From Confluentibacter sediminis (GTDB lineage: Bacteria > Bacteroidota > Bacteroidia > Flavobacteriales > Flavobacteriaceae): DNA of 64,000 bases. This document shows, in pieces, positions 43,770-51,963 of this stretch. A program made the position numbers and the translations under genes. Where the stretch lies: assembly GCF_003258355.1 (NCBI RefSeq), contig NZ_QKPO01000001.1, positions 310,001 through 374,000 of the forward strand. Reading direction: 5' to 3'. Below the pieces are notes generated by a model. That model made no database searches. It was not told the origin of the DNA and saw only the letters and a list, made by a program, of their open reading frames with translations. Numbering within the stretch: the stretch's first letter is position 1; every line of letters begins with the position of its first letter.

Positions 43770-44246
43770 ATGAAAATTACTTGGAATGACTTAAAAGTCG
43801 ACTTTAATCACATTGACCAAAACCGCCTGACCGAAAGTTGGAGTTGGTTAATCGGAACGGATAAAAAACCGATTTTAATATCAAGTATTGGAGATTTATT
43901 TCTTGCTGACAAAAACGGTGTTTGTTATTGGCTGAACGTTGGAGAAGGAGTTTTTGAAAAAGTAGCTGATAACGTTAACCAATTTAAAGATAAACTAAAA
44001 GACAATGAACAAGTCGATGAATGGTTTTTAATTGGACTTGTAGAAAAGTTAAAAGAAAACGGACTTCAGCTAACTGACAAACATCTATACGGATATAAAA
44101 AATTACCAGTTTTAGGTGGAGAATATGAACCTGAAAATTTTGAATTAACGGACATTGAAGTTCATTTCGAATTAAGCGGACAAATTCATAAACAGATTAA
44201 AGATTTACCAGACGGAACAAAAATCAATATAAAAACAACTGAATAA
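43770..44246 (+). CDS. T6SS immunity protein Tdi1-like (DUF1851) (cassette 2)
   Basis: A 158-residue cytoplasmic protein. GDLFLADKNGVCYWLNVGEG (about residue 47), FEKVADNVNQFKDKL, VDEWFLIGLVEKL, and the ending LPVLGGEYEPENFELTDIEV then HFELSGQIHKQIKDLPDGT match the DUF1851/Tdi1 C-terminal family, whose named member is an immunity protein for a type VI secretion effector. No toxin gene is adjacent, so if it is protective it is an orphan. Start ATG 43770 lies 13 bases after the cassette boundary. The gene and its ends form the clearest cassette: the two terminal 10-mers are perfect reverse complements. Confidence 0.8.
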   Translation: MKITWNDLKVDFNHIDQNRLTESWSWLIGTDKKPILISSIGDLFLADKNGVCYWLNVGEGVFEKVADNVNQFKDKLKDNEQVDEWFLIGLVEKLKENGLQLTDKHLYGYKKLPVLGGEYEPENFELTDIEVHFELSGQIHKQIKDLPDGTKINIKTTE

Positions 44247-44251
44247 AAAAC

Positions 44252-44348
44252 GTTTTACAACACCGTGTATAGTTCATTGCTTCCGATTTTCCTACGGAAA
44301 ATCCTCGCACACAAACTACGCACTATTCTTATACGAAGCGTTAGACAC
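44252..44348. repeat. attC-like hairpin element B
   Basis: It begins GTTTTACAAC (44252-44261), the exact reverse complement of GTTGTAAAAC at the start of cassette 2, and ends GTTAGACAC (44340-44348), the start of cassette 3. The core hairpin GATTTTCC-TAC-GGAAAATC (44285-44303) and the following CTCGCACA are the same as in element A. ATAGT (44269-44273) can pair with ACTAT (44322-44326). The AAC/GTT ends match the invariant bases of integron attC sites, although the flanking bases are not canonical. Confidence 0.72.
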
Positions 44349-44351
44349 AAG

Positions 44352-45068
44352 GTGAAAAAAACATTGAGATACTACATTGGAGCATATTATTTAATTAAAC
44401 TTCGTGATTCCAATTTTGGAACTTACGAAGGAAAAAAATTGTATACTTGTAGCACTTGTATCAACGATTCCTTTTTTGATACCTGGTCGATTTCGTGGGC
44501 TGATAACGGGAAAAATGTTAGTTCAGAAACCAAAACGGATTTTAATCTTAATGAAAAGCTGATTAAAGAAATTCAGAATTGGACGGATAAAAAAATGGAG
44601 GAAAACAAAATTGGATGGATTTGCACATTTGCCGATTTAGAAACCTTAACCGAATATAAAAGTTCGTTTTTTCCTAAAGCAGAAAGTGAAATATTGAGTA
44701 TTAATTTTCCCGAATCAGAAAGAACCGAATTACTAAATTTATTCAATCCTGAAAAGACGAGTTTTGGTGAAATCGGACTTTTTAAAAACTTAAAAAAAGG
44801 AATAACAGAAAGCAAAGACGAACTGACTTTAGGCTACGATTTAATCGGAATTGAAGGTAGTAGTGAATTTCATAGTTTTCATTGTCACGATTTAGCAAGT
44901 GACTTAATCGAAAAGTTTGGAATTGAAATAAACGAATTCGGACTGATTAACGAAAATGATAAATGGACTGAAATGGTGGAATATATGAATGACGAGAAAA
45001 ACGGATTTGAACCTTCGCCTTGGTTTTATGTGAAAGTGAATAAAGTAACGGAAAAAGCCAGTGGCTAA
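44352..45068 (+). CDS. Protein of unknown function (cassette 3)
   Basis: A 238-residue soluble protein from GTG 44352, 3 bases after the cassette boundary. The frame is open up to 44265, but that upstream part lies inside hairpin element B and would place the start in the neighbouring unit, so it is rejected. The sequence has a CSTCINDSF motif near residue 30, acidic helices (EKLIKEIQNWTDKKMEENK) and a late SFHCHDLASDLIEKF segment. It looks like a mixed alpha-beta protein of the kind found among immunity proteins, but I recognise no family. The stop codon lies within the right cassette boundary. Confidence 0.6.
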   Translation: MKKTLRYYIGAYYLIKLRDSNFGTYEGKKLYTCSTCINDSFFDTWSISWADNGKNVSSETKTDFNLNEKLIKEIQNWTDKKMEENKIGWICTFADLETLTEYKSSFFPKAESEILSINFPESERTELLNLFNPEKTSFGEIGLFKNLKKGITESKDELTLGYDLIGIEGSSEFHSFHCHDLASDLIEKFGIEINEFGLINENDKWTEMVEYMNDEKNGFEPSPWFYVKVNKVTEKASG

Positions 45069-45122
45069 CAAAGAACTAGTCTAAAAAAAAGTCTTTTTAG
45101 ACTGGTTTTGAAACAAAGTTCT
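45061..45122. repeat. attC-like end element C with hairpin
   Basis: GTGGCTAAC (45061-45069) is 8 of 9 complementary to the start of cassette 3. It is followed by AGAACT and a perfect 10-base hairpin, then AGTTCT at 45117-45122, which pairs with AGAACT at 45072-45077. No GATTTTCC core is present, so the array may end or decay here. Confidence 0.5.
45078..45103. terminator. Hairpin after cassette 3, terminator-like
   Basis: AGTCTAAAAA (45078-45087) pairs perfectly with TTTTTAGACT (45094-45103). It may end transcription of the cassette genes or be the stem of element C. Confidence 0.45.
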
Positions 45123-45237
45123 CGTCGTGCGGTCATCCTGATTTAACAATGGCAAAAGTGGCTGTACTGCAAACCGCACCCACGCAGGCAATCATGAAAC
45201 TATAACGTAAAATTCTTAATTTTTTAAGGATTCTAAC

Positions 45238-45245
45238 TAACTTTG
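45238..45245 (+). promoter_or_regulatory. -7 promoter element of pabB
   Basis: TAACTTTG is an exact TAnnTTTG match, 17 bases before the TTG start at 45263. Confidence 0.55.
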
Positions 45246-45262
45246 CGGCATAAATTTTTTGA

Positions 45263-46555
45263 TTGAGAACGCAGTACACCCATACCATTTCGGACACCGA
45301 AGCTTTTAAGCATCAATTATTATTATGGAGCCAACAATTTGATGATATTGTATGGTTAGATTCCAACCATTACGAGCAAAAATATTCCAATTACGATGCG
45401 GTATTGGCTGTAGATGCTTTTACAAGCATTCAAACAGATTATCAAGATGGGTTTGAGAAATTAAAAGAATACCAAACTAGTACCAACGACTGGATTTTCG
45501 GTTACCTAACCTACGATTTAAAGAACGATGTAGAAACGTTGAGTTCGAATAATTTTGACGGGTTACTGTTTCCAGACCTCTATTTTTTTCAACCTAAAAA
45601 ACTGTTTTTATTTAAAGGCAATACCCTTGAAATCCAATATTTAAATGCTGTTGATGATGAGTTGCAAGCTGATTTAGAGGCCATAGAACGATTAAACGAC
45701 TCAACAACTCCACAATTAAACCATTCTATTAAAATCAAGCTAAGAATCCACAAAGATGACTACTTCGATAAAGTCAATAATCTTCTAGCGCATATTCACC
45801 GTGGCGATGTGTATGAAGCTAATTTTTGCCAAGAGTTTTATGCCGAAGACACCAGCATTAATCCGTTAGAAACCTATTTAAAACTGAATAGTATCTCAAA
45901 ACCACCATTCGCGACGTTTTTAAAATGTACAGATAAATATTTGTTATCGGCATCGCCCGAACGCTATTTAAAAAAAGAGGGAACACGTGTAGTATCGCAA
46001 CCCATAAAAGGCACAGCCAAAAGGTCGGATCATCCAGAAGAAGATGAACAATTAAAATTTGATTTGGCAGTAAGTGACAAAGAGCGCAGTGAAAACACCA
46101 TGATAGTCGATTTAATAAGAAACGATTTATCTAAAACGGCTATTAAGGGCACCGTGAATGTAGAAGAATTATGCCAAGTTTATACCTTTAAACAAGTACA
46201 TCAAATGATTTCTACAGTCACTTCGGAAGTGGAAACAGATACACATCCAGTTGATATTATTAAAAGTACCTTCCCCATGGGAAGCATGACCGGAGCTCCA
46301 AAAATTTCAGCCATGAAAATTATTGAAGCCTTGGAAGATACCAAGCGCGGACTCTATTCTGGGGCGGTGGGTTATTTTTTACCAAACAATGATTTTGATT
46401 TTAATGTGGTGATTCGTAGTATTTTATATAATGAAACTAAACAATATGTATCCTATTCCGTTGGTGGTGCCATTACCGCAAAGAGTGACCCATTAAAGGA
46501 ATATGAGGAATGTTTATTGAAAGCCAAAGCCATGCGTGAGGTTTTGGAGCATTAA
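45263..46555 (+). CDS. pabB: Aminodeoxychorismate synthase component I (PabB)
   Basis: A 430-residue chorismate-utilising enzyme. The catalytic lysine motif PIKGT (about residue 247) marks PabB rather than TrpE, which has PIAGT. Other hallmarks are SENTMIVDLIRNDLSK, STFPMGSMTGAPKISAMKII, GLYSGAVGYF, FNVVIRSIL and GGAITAKSDPLKEYEECLLK. It converts chorismate and ammonia to 4-amino-4-deoxychorismate for folate synthesis. No glutaminase (PabA) gene adjoins. The start is TTG 45263, supported by the promoter just upstream. The end overlaps the convergent gene by 4 bases. Confidence 0.92.
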   Translation: MRTQYTHTISDTEAFKHQLLLWSQQFDDIVWLDSNHYEQKYSNYDAVLAVDAFTSIQTDYQDGFEKLKEYQTSTNDWIFGYLTYDLKNDVETLSSNNFDGLLFPDLYFFQPKKLFLFKGNTLEIQYLNAVDDELQADLEAIERLNDSTTPQLNHSIKIKLRIHKDDYFDKVNNLLAHIHRGDVYEANFCQEFYAEDTSINPLETYLKLNSISKPPFATFLKCTDKYLLSASPERYLKKEGTRVVSQPIKGTAKRSDHPEEDEQLKFDLAVSDKERSENTMIVDLIRNDLSKTAIKGTVNVEELCQVYTFKQVHQMISTVTSEVETDTHPVDIIKSTFPMGSMTGAPKISAMKIIEALEDTKRGLYSGAVGYFLPNNDFDFNVVIRSILYNETKQYVSYSVGGAITAKSDPLKEYEECLLKAKAMREVLEH

Positions 46556-47244
46556 TCGATATGATCTTTGAAGTTTTTAATGATTTCTTCAAAAATCATT
46601 TCAACTCTCTGGGGTTCCATCTGTTTAACTTCGGCAATTTCGTTAAATGATAATTTTCCAAATACAAATAAATCGACCACATTCGAAATATTTACAGGTA
46701 ACCAACTGTAAAGGCTTCCCAACACTTTTTTAGATTGACTTTTAGGTACATTTTTAATTTCGAAGGCATTTAAAATAGATGATTCGTTATCATCGTAAAT
46801 AAAAAGATGTTTACGGTTGTTATTTTGATGGTATGAGATGTCTTGTAAATCTTCAGCCATAATAAAATCCCAATCATCATCAATGGTATATCGTTCATCC
46901 AACCCATCTAATTCTTCTTCTAAAATAGAGTTGGTACTTACCGTATTTTTGTGGAAAGCTTCTACTTTGTAAGTAGCATCCAGTACTCTGTTAACATTGT
47001 AGAAAAGTTTCAATTTTATGGTGTTAGTACTCCAATCAATATCATACCCATCTTCGTAAAATTTGGCAATACTTTCATCAACAATACCGTTGGAAGCATA
47101 CATATTTTTTGGAAGAATGCCTGTAGATTCGGCAATGTATAATCTGTGTTTTACATAAGGATGTAAATGTTGGCTAGCAGACACGACTTTTTTATTGAAA
47201 GCTGTTTGCGTTTTTCTATCGATTATTTTTTCTAAAGTGCTCAT
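46552..47244 (-). CDS. Sigma-70 region 4-like protein of unknown role
   Basis: A 230-residue protein. The last about 55 residues (LYSWLPVNISNVVDLFVFGK, then LSFNEIAEVKQMEPQRVEMI) have the layout of a sigma-factor region 4 helix-turn-helix: hydrophobic helix, L-SF-EIA, then a recognition-type helix. Upstream parts (HLHPYVKHRLYIAESTGILP; YDIDWSTNTIKLKLFYNV) are not obvious region 2. It may be a divergent sigma-like regulator or a related DNA-binding protein. The assignment rests on pattern only. Convergent with pabB with a 4-base overlap. Confidence 0.5.
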   Translation of the reverse strand: MSTLEKIIDRKTQTAFNKKVVSASQHLHPYVKHRLYIAESTGILPKNMYASNGIVDESIAKFYEDGYDIDWSTNTIKLKLFYNVNRVLDATYKVEAFHKNTVSTNSILEEELDGLDERYTIDDDWDFIMAEDLQDISYHQNNNRKHLFIYDDNESSILNAFEIKNVPKSQSKKVLGSLYSWLPVNISNVVDLFVFGKLSFNEIAEVKQMEPQRVEMIFEEIIKNFKDHID

Positions 47245-47356
47245 AACATCGTTTATTTAAATTGACAGTTAAAAGATACGGAATTTTTGTGGTTGAAAAT
47301 TATGATTTAAGTCATTTTTAAGCCGAAAACCCACTTAGTTTCAAACGGCAATATTG

Positions 47357-47364
47357 TATATTTG
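47357..47364 (+). promoter_or_regulatory. -7 promoter element of tilS, adjacent to the start codon
   Basis: TATATTTG matches TAnnTTTG and ends 4 bases before ATG 47369. Transcription from this box would start at or beside the ATG, implying a leaderless mRNA. Confidence 0.5.
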
Positions 47365-47368
47365 AAAT

Positions 47369-48679
47369 ATGTTAAGCAAGTTTCAAGACCATATAAAGTC
47401 TAAATTTCCTTTTTTGAAGGACAAAAAAATATTGATTGCCATTTCTGGTGGGATAGATAGTGTGGTGTTGGCGCATTTATGTAAACAATCTCAATTACAT
47501 ATTGCTTTTGCACATTGTAATTTTAATTTGCGAGGTTATGAAAGTGATGGTGATGAAGATTTTGTTTTACAATTGGCAGAAGATTTAGATTTAGAGGTTT
47601 TTGTAGAAAGTTTTGATACAAATGCCTATGCCGAAGAACATAAAAAATCCATTCAAGTGGCGGCACGGGAATTGCGCTATCATTGGTTTGTGGAGCTAGC
47701 TGAACAGTTGCATTTCGATTATATTTTAACAGCCCATCATGCCGATGATAATCTGGAAACTTTTTTAATCAATCTGACTAGAGGTACGGGGCTGGAAGGT
47801 TTAACGGGAATTCCAGAAATCAATGGGCTATTCATCAGACCGCTTTTGCCATTTTCCAGAGAGGATATTGAAGCTTATGCCAAAGATCACCATATAACTT
47901 GGCGAGACGATAGTAGTAATGCCTCCACAAAATATGTACGTAATAAACTCAGGCATGATGTGATTCCCATTTTAAAGCATATGAATCCGAGTTTGTTACA
48001 AAGTTTTGAGAATACCATTAATCATTTACAGGAATCCCAAGGCATTATTGAAGAAAGTATTGATGAATTTTTAAATAGAGCTCTCGATATTGCAGACAAC
48101 AACGTAGCAAAGTTTAAAATTTCAGAATTTAAAAGCAAAAACAATCCCAAAGCCTATTTATTTGAGGTTTTTAAGGACTTTGGTTTTACGGAATGGAATG
48201 ACGTGCTCAGCTTATTAGATGCTCAATCAGGCAAACAACTGTTTTCAGAACAGTGGCGGCTTATTAAGGATAGAGCGTATTTATTACTAAGTGAAATAGC
48301 TGTTGAAGCATCCGAAAGTATACGGATTTCAGAAACAGATAAAAAAGTCGATATGCCTTTAGGGGTGTTGCTTTTTGATGAAGTGGAAGCCATTTCAGAA
48401 GCATCAAAACAAAGCATGTATGTTGACAAATCAAAATTGAAATTTCCATTAATTGTCAGAAAATGGAAAGAAGGCGATGTGTTTTTTCCATTAGGAATGT
48501 CTGGTAAAAAGAAACTCAGCAAGTATTTTAAGGACGAAAAATTGTCGTTGCTGGATAAAGAACATACTTGGTTGCTATGTTCAGGAGACGACATTGTTTG
48601 GGTTATTGGAAAACGCGCCGATAATCGTTTTAAAGTCACTGAAAATACGAAACGTGTTTTGAAGATTGAATTGAAATAG
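47369..48679 (+). CDS. tilS: tRNA(Ile)-lysidine synthase
   Basis: A 436-residue PP-loop enzyme. The P-loop SGGIDSVVLAHLC (about residue 26) is followed by HCNFNLRGYESDGDEDFV, ILTAHHADDNLETFLINL and RPLLPFSREDIEAYA, then DDSSNASTKYVRNKLRHDVI. The C-terminal domain ends RKWKEGDVFFPLGMSGKKKL. It adds lysine to C34 of the AUA-reading tRNA-Ile so that it decodes isoleucine; essential in most bacteria. Length is usual. Its promoter touches the start codon. Adenine deaminase follows 85 bases later. Confidence 0.95.
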   Translation: MLSKFQDHIKSKFPFLKDKKILIAISGGIDSVVLAHLCKQSQLHIAFAHCNFNLRGYESDGDEDFVLQLAEDLDLEVFVESFDTNAYAEEHKKSIQVAARELRYHWFVELAEQLHFDYILTAHHADDNLETFLINLTRGTGLEGLTGIPEINGLFIRPLLPFSREDIEAYAKDHHITWRDDSSNASTKYVRNKLRHDVIPILKHMNPSLLQSFENTINHLQESQGIIEESIDEFLNRALDIADNNVAKFKISEFKSKNNPKAYLFEVFKDFGFTEWNDVLSLLDAQSGKQLFSEQWRLIKDRAYLLLSEIAVEASESIRISETDKKVDMPLGVLLFDEVEAISEASKQSMYVDKSKLKFPLIVRKWKEGDVFFPLGMSGKKKLSKYFKDEKLSLLDKEHTWLLCSGDDIVWVIGKRADNRFKVTENTKRVLKIELK

Positions 48680-48764
48680 TTTGTCATACTGGGCTGAGTA
48701 GGGGCATTGAATTAAAATAAATTTTCACTTGGTGTAAATTCGTGAAATTAGGGGCTAAAATATT

Positions 48765-50384
48765 ATGAAACTACAAGGCAACATTGTCGACATACCAAAC
48801 AAACGCATTTTCAAAGGAGACATTACTTTTGAAAACGGGAAAATTGTTGCTATTGTTGAGAAAGCCAACGATGAAAATCATTATATCCTGCCTGGTTTTG
48901 TTGATGCCCATATTCATATTGAAAGCTCCATGCTAGTGCCTAGTGAATTTGCCAAATTGGCTGTGGCACATGGAACGGTTGCCACCGTCTCCGATCCACA
49001 TGAAATTGCTAATGTGTTGGGTGTTGAAGGTGTGCGTTTCATGATTGAAAACGGTAAAAAAGTTCCTTTCAAATTTAATTTTGGGGCACCATCGTGCGTA
49101 CCAGCCACCACTTTTGAATCTGCTGGAGCGGTCATAGATTCTGATGCCATTAAAACACTTCTTGAAAACCCTGATATTAAGTATTTAACCGAAATGATGA
49201 ATTACCCAGGCGTCTTATTTGATGATGCCGAAGTAATGAAAAAAATAGCTTGGGCAAAACACTATAATAAACCCATCGATGGACATGCGCCAGATTTACG
49301 AGGTGACAATCTTTCAAAATATATTCGTGCAGGTATCACTACCGATCACGAATGTTTTACTTATGAAGAAGCTTTAGAAAAACTTCAAAAAGGCATGAAA
49401 GTGTTGATTCGAGAGGGGAGTGCTGCTAAAAATTTTGAGGCCCTTATTGATTTGCTACCAGAACACTTCGAAAATATGATGTTTTGTAGTGATGATAAGC
49501 ATCCAGACGATTTAATCATTGACCATATCAATAAATTATGTGCCAGAGCCATTGCAAAAGGCATGGATGTGTTTAAAGTGTTGCAAGCGGCATGTATAAA
49601 TCCTGTAAAGCATTACAATTTAAATGTCGGTTTGTTGCAAGCAGGAGATGCTGCCGATTTTATTGTGGTTGAAGATTTAATAAATTTCAAAACAGTACAA
49701 ACCTACATAGATGGCGAATTGGTTTTTGATAAAGGAAAATCATTTATTGAAACAGTTTCTTTTGAAAATCTGAATAATTTCAACACCAATAAAAAGAACG
49801 TGGAAGCTTTTAAAGTGGAAGCTTTAAAAGAAAAAATCAGGGTGATAGAAGCTTTAGAAGGTCAGTTAGTTACCAATGAACTGATTGAAAAGGCTACTAT
49901 TGAGAATGGTCATTTAATTTCTAATATAGAAACCGATATTTTAAAAATGACTGTCGTCAATCGATACAATGATAACAAACCAGCCATCGCTTTTATTAAG
50001 AATTTCGGATTAAAAGAAGGGGCTATAGCATCCTCGGTTGGACATGATTCCCATAATATAATAGCTGTTGGCGTTTCCGATGAAGCGATTTGTAAAGCAG
50101 TTAACTTATTAATTGAAAATAAAGGAGGTATTTGTGCGGTTTCGAATTCCGAAGAAAAAATATTACCGCTTCCTGTCGCTGGCATTATGAGTGATAAAGA
50201 TGGAAAAACGGTCGGGTTGCAATATGCTGAACTCGATGCAATGGCCAAAAGTTTGGCATCTAAGCTCAACGCACCTTACATGACTTTGTCTTTTATGGCA
50301 TTGTTGGTCATTCCCTCATTAAAATTAAGCGACCAAGGCCTTTTTAATGGTAAAGATTTTAACTTTGTAAACCTACAAACCTAA
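48765..50384 (+). CDS. ade: Adenine deaminase
   Basis: A 539-residue amidohydrolase. Metal-site motifs are [10 protein letters not shown] (about residue 48), [20 protein letters not shown] and [14 protein letters not shown]. The C-terminal part ([20 protein letters not shown]) matches the conserved adenine deaminase second domain. It hydrolyses adenine to hypoxanthine plus ammonia in purine salvage. Located just upstream of a purine-hydroxylase-like cluster of molybdenum enzymes, but separated by a YheT-like gene, so a shared pathway is only suggested. Confidence 0.95.
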   Translation: MKLQGNIVDIPNKRIFKGDITFENGKIVAIVEKANDENHYILPGFVDAHIHIESSMLVPSEFAKLAVAHGTVATVSDPHEIANVLGVEGVRFMIENGKKVPFKFNFGAPSCVPATTFESAGAVIDSDAIKTLLENPDIKYLTEMMNYPGVLFDDAEVMKKIAWAKHYNKPIDGHAPDLRGDNLSKYIRAGITTDHECFTYEEALEKLQKGMKVLIREGSAAKNFEALIDLLPEHFENMMFCSDDKHPDDLIIDHINKLCARAIAKGMDVFKVLQAACINPVKHYNLNVGLLQAGDAADFIVVEDLINFKTVQTYIDGELVFDKGKSFIETVSFENLNNFNTNKKNVEAFKVEALKEKIRVIEALEGQLVTNELIEKATIENGHLISNIETDILKMTVVNRYNDNKPAIAFIKNFGLKEGAIASSVGHDSHNIIAVGVSDEAICKAVNLLIENKGGICAVSNSEEKILPLPVAGIMSDKDGKTVGLQYAELDAMAKSLASKLNAPYMTLSFMALLVIPSLKLSDQGLFNGKDFNFVNLQT

Positions 50385-50433
50385 ATTATAGCAAAAACCA
50401 AAAACCACCAACCAACAACCACCCACCAACCAA

Positions 50434-51402
50434 ATGCCCATCCTAGATTCAACTTACAAGCCACCATTCTTTTTTAAAAACGGATTTATTGCCACGGTAT
50501 ATTCTGGTTTATTCAGAAAAGTTTCTGGAGTAAAACAGGAACGTGAGCGCATCATACTCAGCGACGGCGATTTTTTAGATTTAGATTGGAGTTATGCAAA
50601 TGAAAAAGCTAATAAACTAATTATCTGTTTTCATGGGTTGGAAGGTCATGGGCAACGGCCTTATGTTACGGGAACTGCAAAACTATGTAATACCAATGGC
50701 ATGGATGCGGTTTGTGTTAATTTTAGAGGCTGTAGTGGGGAAGATAATTTAAAATACAGAAGTTACCATTCGGGTGCTACCGAAGATTTAGAGGAGATTA
50801 TAAAACACATTTTAGCATCTAATACCTACCAAGAAATCTATCTATATGGAGTGAGTTTAGGAGCCAATCTTATTTTAAAATATTTGGGCGAACGGGAAGA
50901 TGTGCCTCATGAAATTAAAGCTGCGGTTGCTATTTCTGTGCCTGCAGATTTGAATGGCTCTTGTGGGGAACTTCATAAATTTAAAAATAAACCATTTTCT
51001 ATTCATTTTCTTAATTACTTAAAACGTAAACTATTAATTAAAATGAATAATTATCCTGAGGAATTGCCCGCTGAAGTATGGTGTTCCATTATGTCATTAA
51101 GAGATTTTGATGATGTATACACATCTAAAGCCCACGGCTTTATAGATGCCACCGATTATTATAAAAAATCTAGTTGCAAGCAGTTTTTACCTAATATTAA
51201 AATTCCATCGTTGATTATTAATGCATTAAACGATTCGTTTTTATCTCCAGAATGTTATCCTGTTAAAGAAGCAAAAAATAATCCTAATCTATATTTAGAA
51301 ATGCCTAAGTATGGCGGACATGCAGGATTTATTGATAAAAAGAACATATATTATAATGAAAAACGAGCGTTGGAGTTTATTAAAACTATGTTAAAAGCAT
51401 AA
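50434..51402 (+). CDS. Alpha/beta hydrolase, YheT-like
   Basis: A 322-residue hydrolase. FHGLEGHGQRPY marks the oxyanion region (about residue 67), the nucleophile elbow is YGVSLGANLILKYLG (Ser about residue 143), and the acid and base lie in NALNDSFLSPE and YGGHAGFID. VNFRGCSGEDN is typical of the YheT/ABHD family. Substrate unknown, presumably an ester or lipid. Begins 49 bases after adenine deaminase. Confidence 0.85.
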   Translation: MPILDSTYKPPFFFKNGFIATVYSGLFRKVSGVKQERERIILSDGDFLDLDWSYANEKANKLIICFHGLEGHGQRPYVTGTAKLCNTNGMDAVCVNFRGCSGEDNLKYRSYHSGATEDLEEIIKHILASNTYQEIYLYGVSLGANLILKYLGEREDVPHEIKAAVAISVPADLNGSCGELHKFKNKPFSIHFLNYLKRKLLIKMNNYPEELPAEVWCSIMSLRDFDDVYTSKAHGFIDATDYYKKSSCKQFLPNIKIPSLIINALNDSFLSPECYPVKEAKNNPNLYLEMPKYGGHAGFIDKKNIYYNEKRALEFIKTMLKA

Positions 51403-51491
51403 ATGAGCGTCCTTTTTTTGTATTTTTAAAAAGTATGAAAGTGTCTTAGTTTTTGTTCTAATTCACAATATATTAACCAAAAAAAAGTAAA

Positions 51492-51953
51492 ATGCCAACT
51501 TATAACCTAAACGTCAACAAAAAAAATCATACTGTTGAGGCAGAAGAAGATATGCCTTTATTGTGGGTTTTAAGAGATCTTTTGGATTTGGTAGGAACCA
51601 AATTCGGATGTGGGATCGGCCAATGTGGGGCTTGTACCATCCATCTTGACGGTTCAGCATCTAGAAGCTGCTTAATACCAATCTCTAGTGTAGGAGACGC
51701 TAAAATCACCACCATCGAAGGGCTTTCAGAAGATAATAGTCATCCAGTTCAAAAAGCATGGAAAGAGGTAGATGTGCCACAATGTGGGTATTGTCAAGCC
51801 GGGCAAATTATGACGGCATCAGCTTTTTTAGAGAAAAATCCGAGTCCAACAGAAGAAGAGGTTAGAGCGGCTATGCATGGAAATATTTGTAGATGTAGTG
51901 CATATAATAGAATTGAAAAGGCTGTAAATCTTGCTGCCACAATGGAATCTTAA
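51492..51953 (+). CDS. [2Fe-2S] subunit of a molybdenum hydroxylase, copy 1
   Basis: A 153-residue subunit. The plant-type ferredoxin cluster is bound by [15 protein letters not shown] cysteines (about residues 40-60), and the second cluster by [18 protein letters not shown] and GNICRCSAYNRI. It passes electrons from the molybdopterin subunit, as in isoquinoline 1-oxidoreductase alpha subunits. It has no export signal; the partner subunit downstream carries a Tat signal and probably carries it across folded. The partner's ATG lies 10 bases after its stop. Confidence 0.93.
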   Translation: MPTYNLNVNKKNHTVEAEEDMPLLWVLRDLLDLVGTKFGCGIGQCGACTIHLDGSASRSCLIPISSVGDAKITTIEGLSEDNSHPVQKAWKEVDVPQCGYCQAGQIMTASAFLEKNPSPTEEEVRAAMHGNICRCSAYNRIEKAVNLAATMES

Positions 51954-51963
51954 TCATTTGGAC

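Noticed and set aside
44265-44351. Longer reading of the cassette 3 gene from GTG 44265
   Set aside because: The added 29 residues lie across hairpin element B and would place the start in the adjacent unit; GTG 44352 is the first good start after the boundary.
43251-45068. Canonical integron
   Set aside because: The ends do not match RYYYAAC/GTTRRRY fully and no integrase gene lies in the window, so the array is described only as cassette-like.
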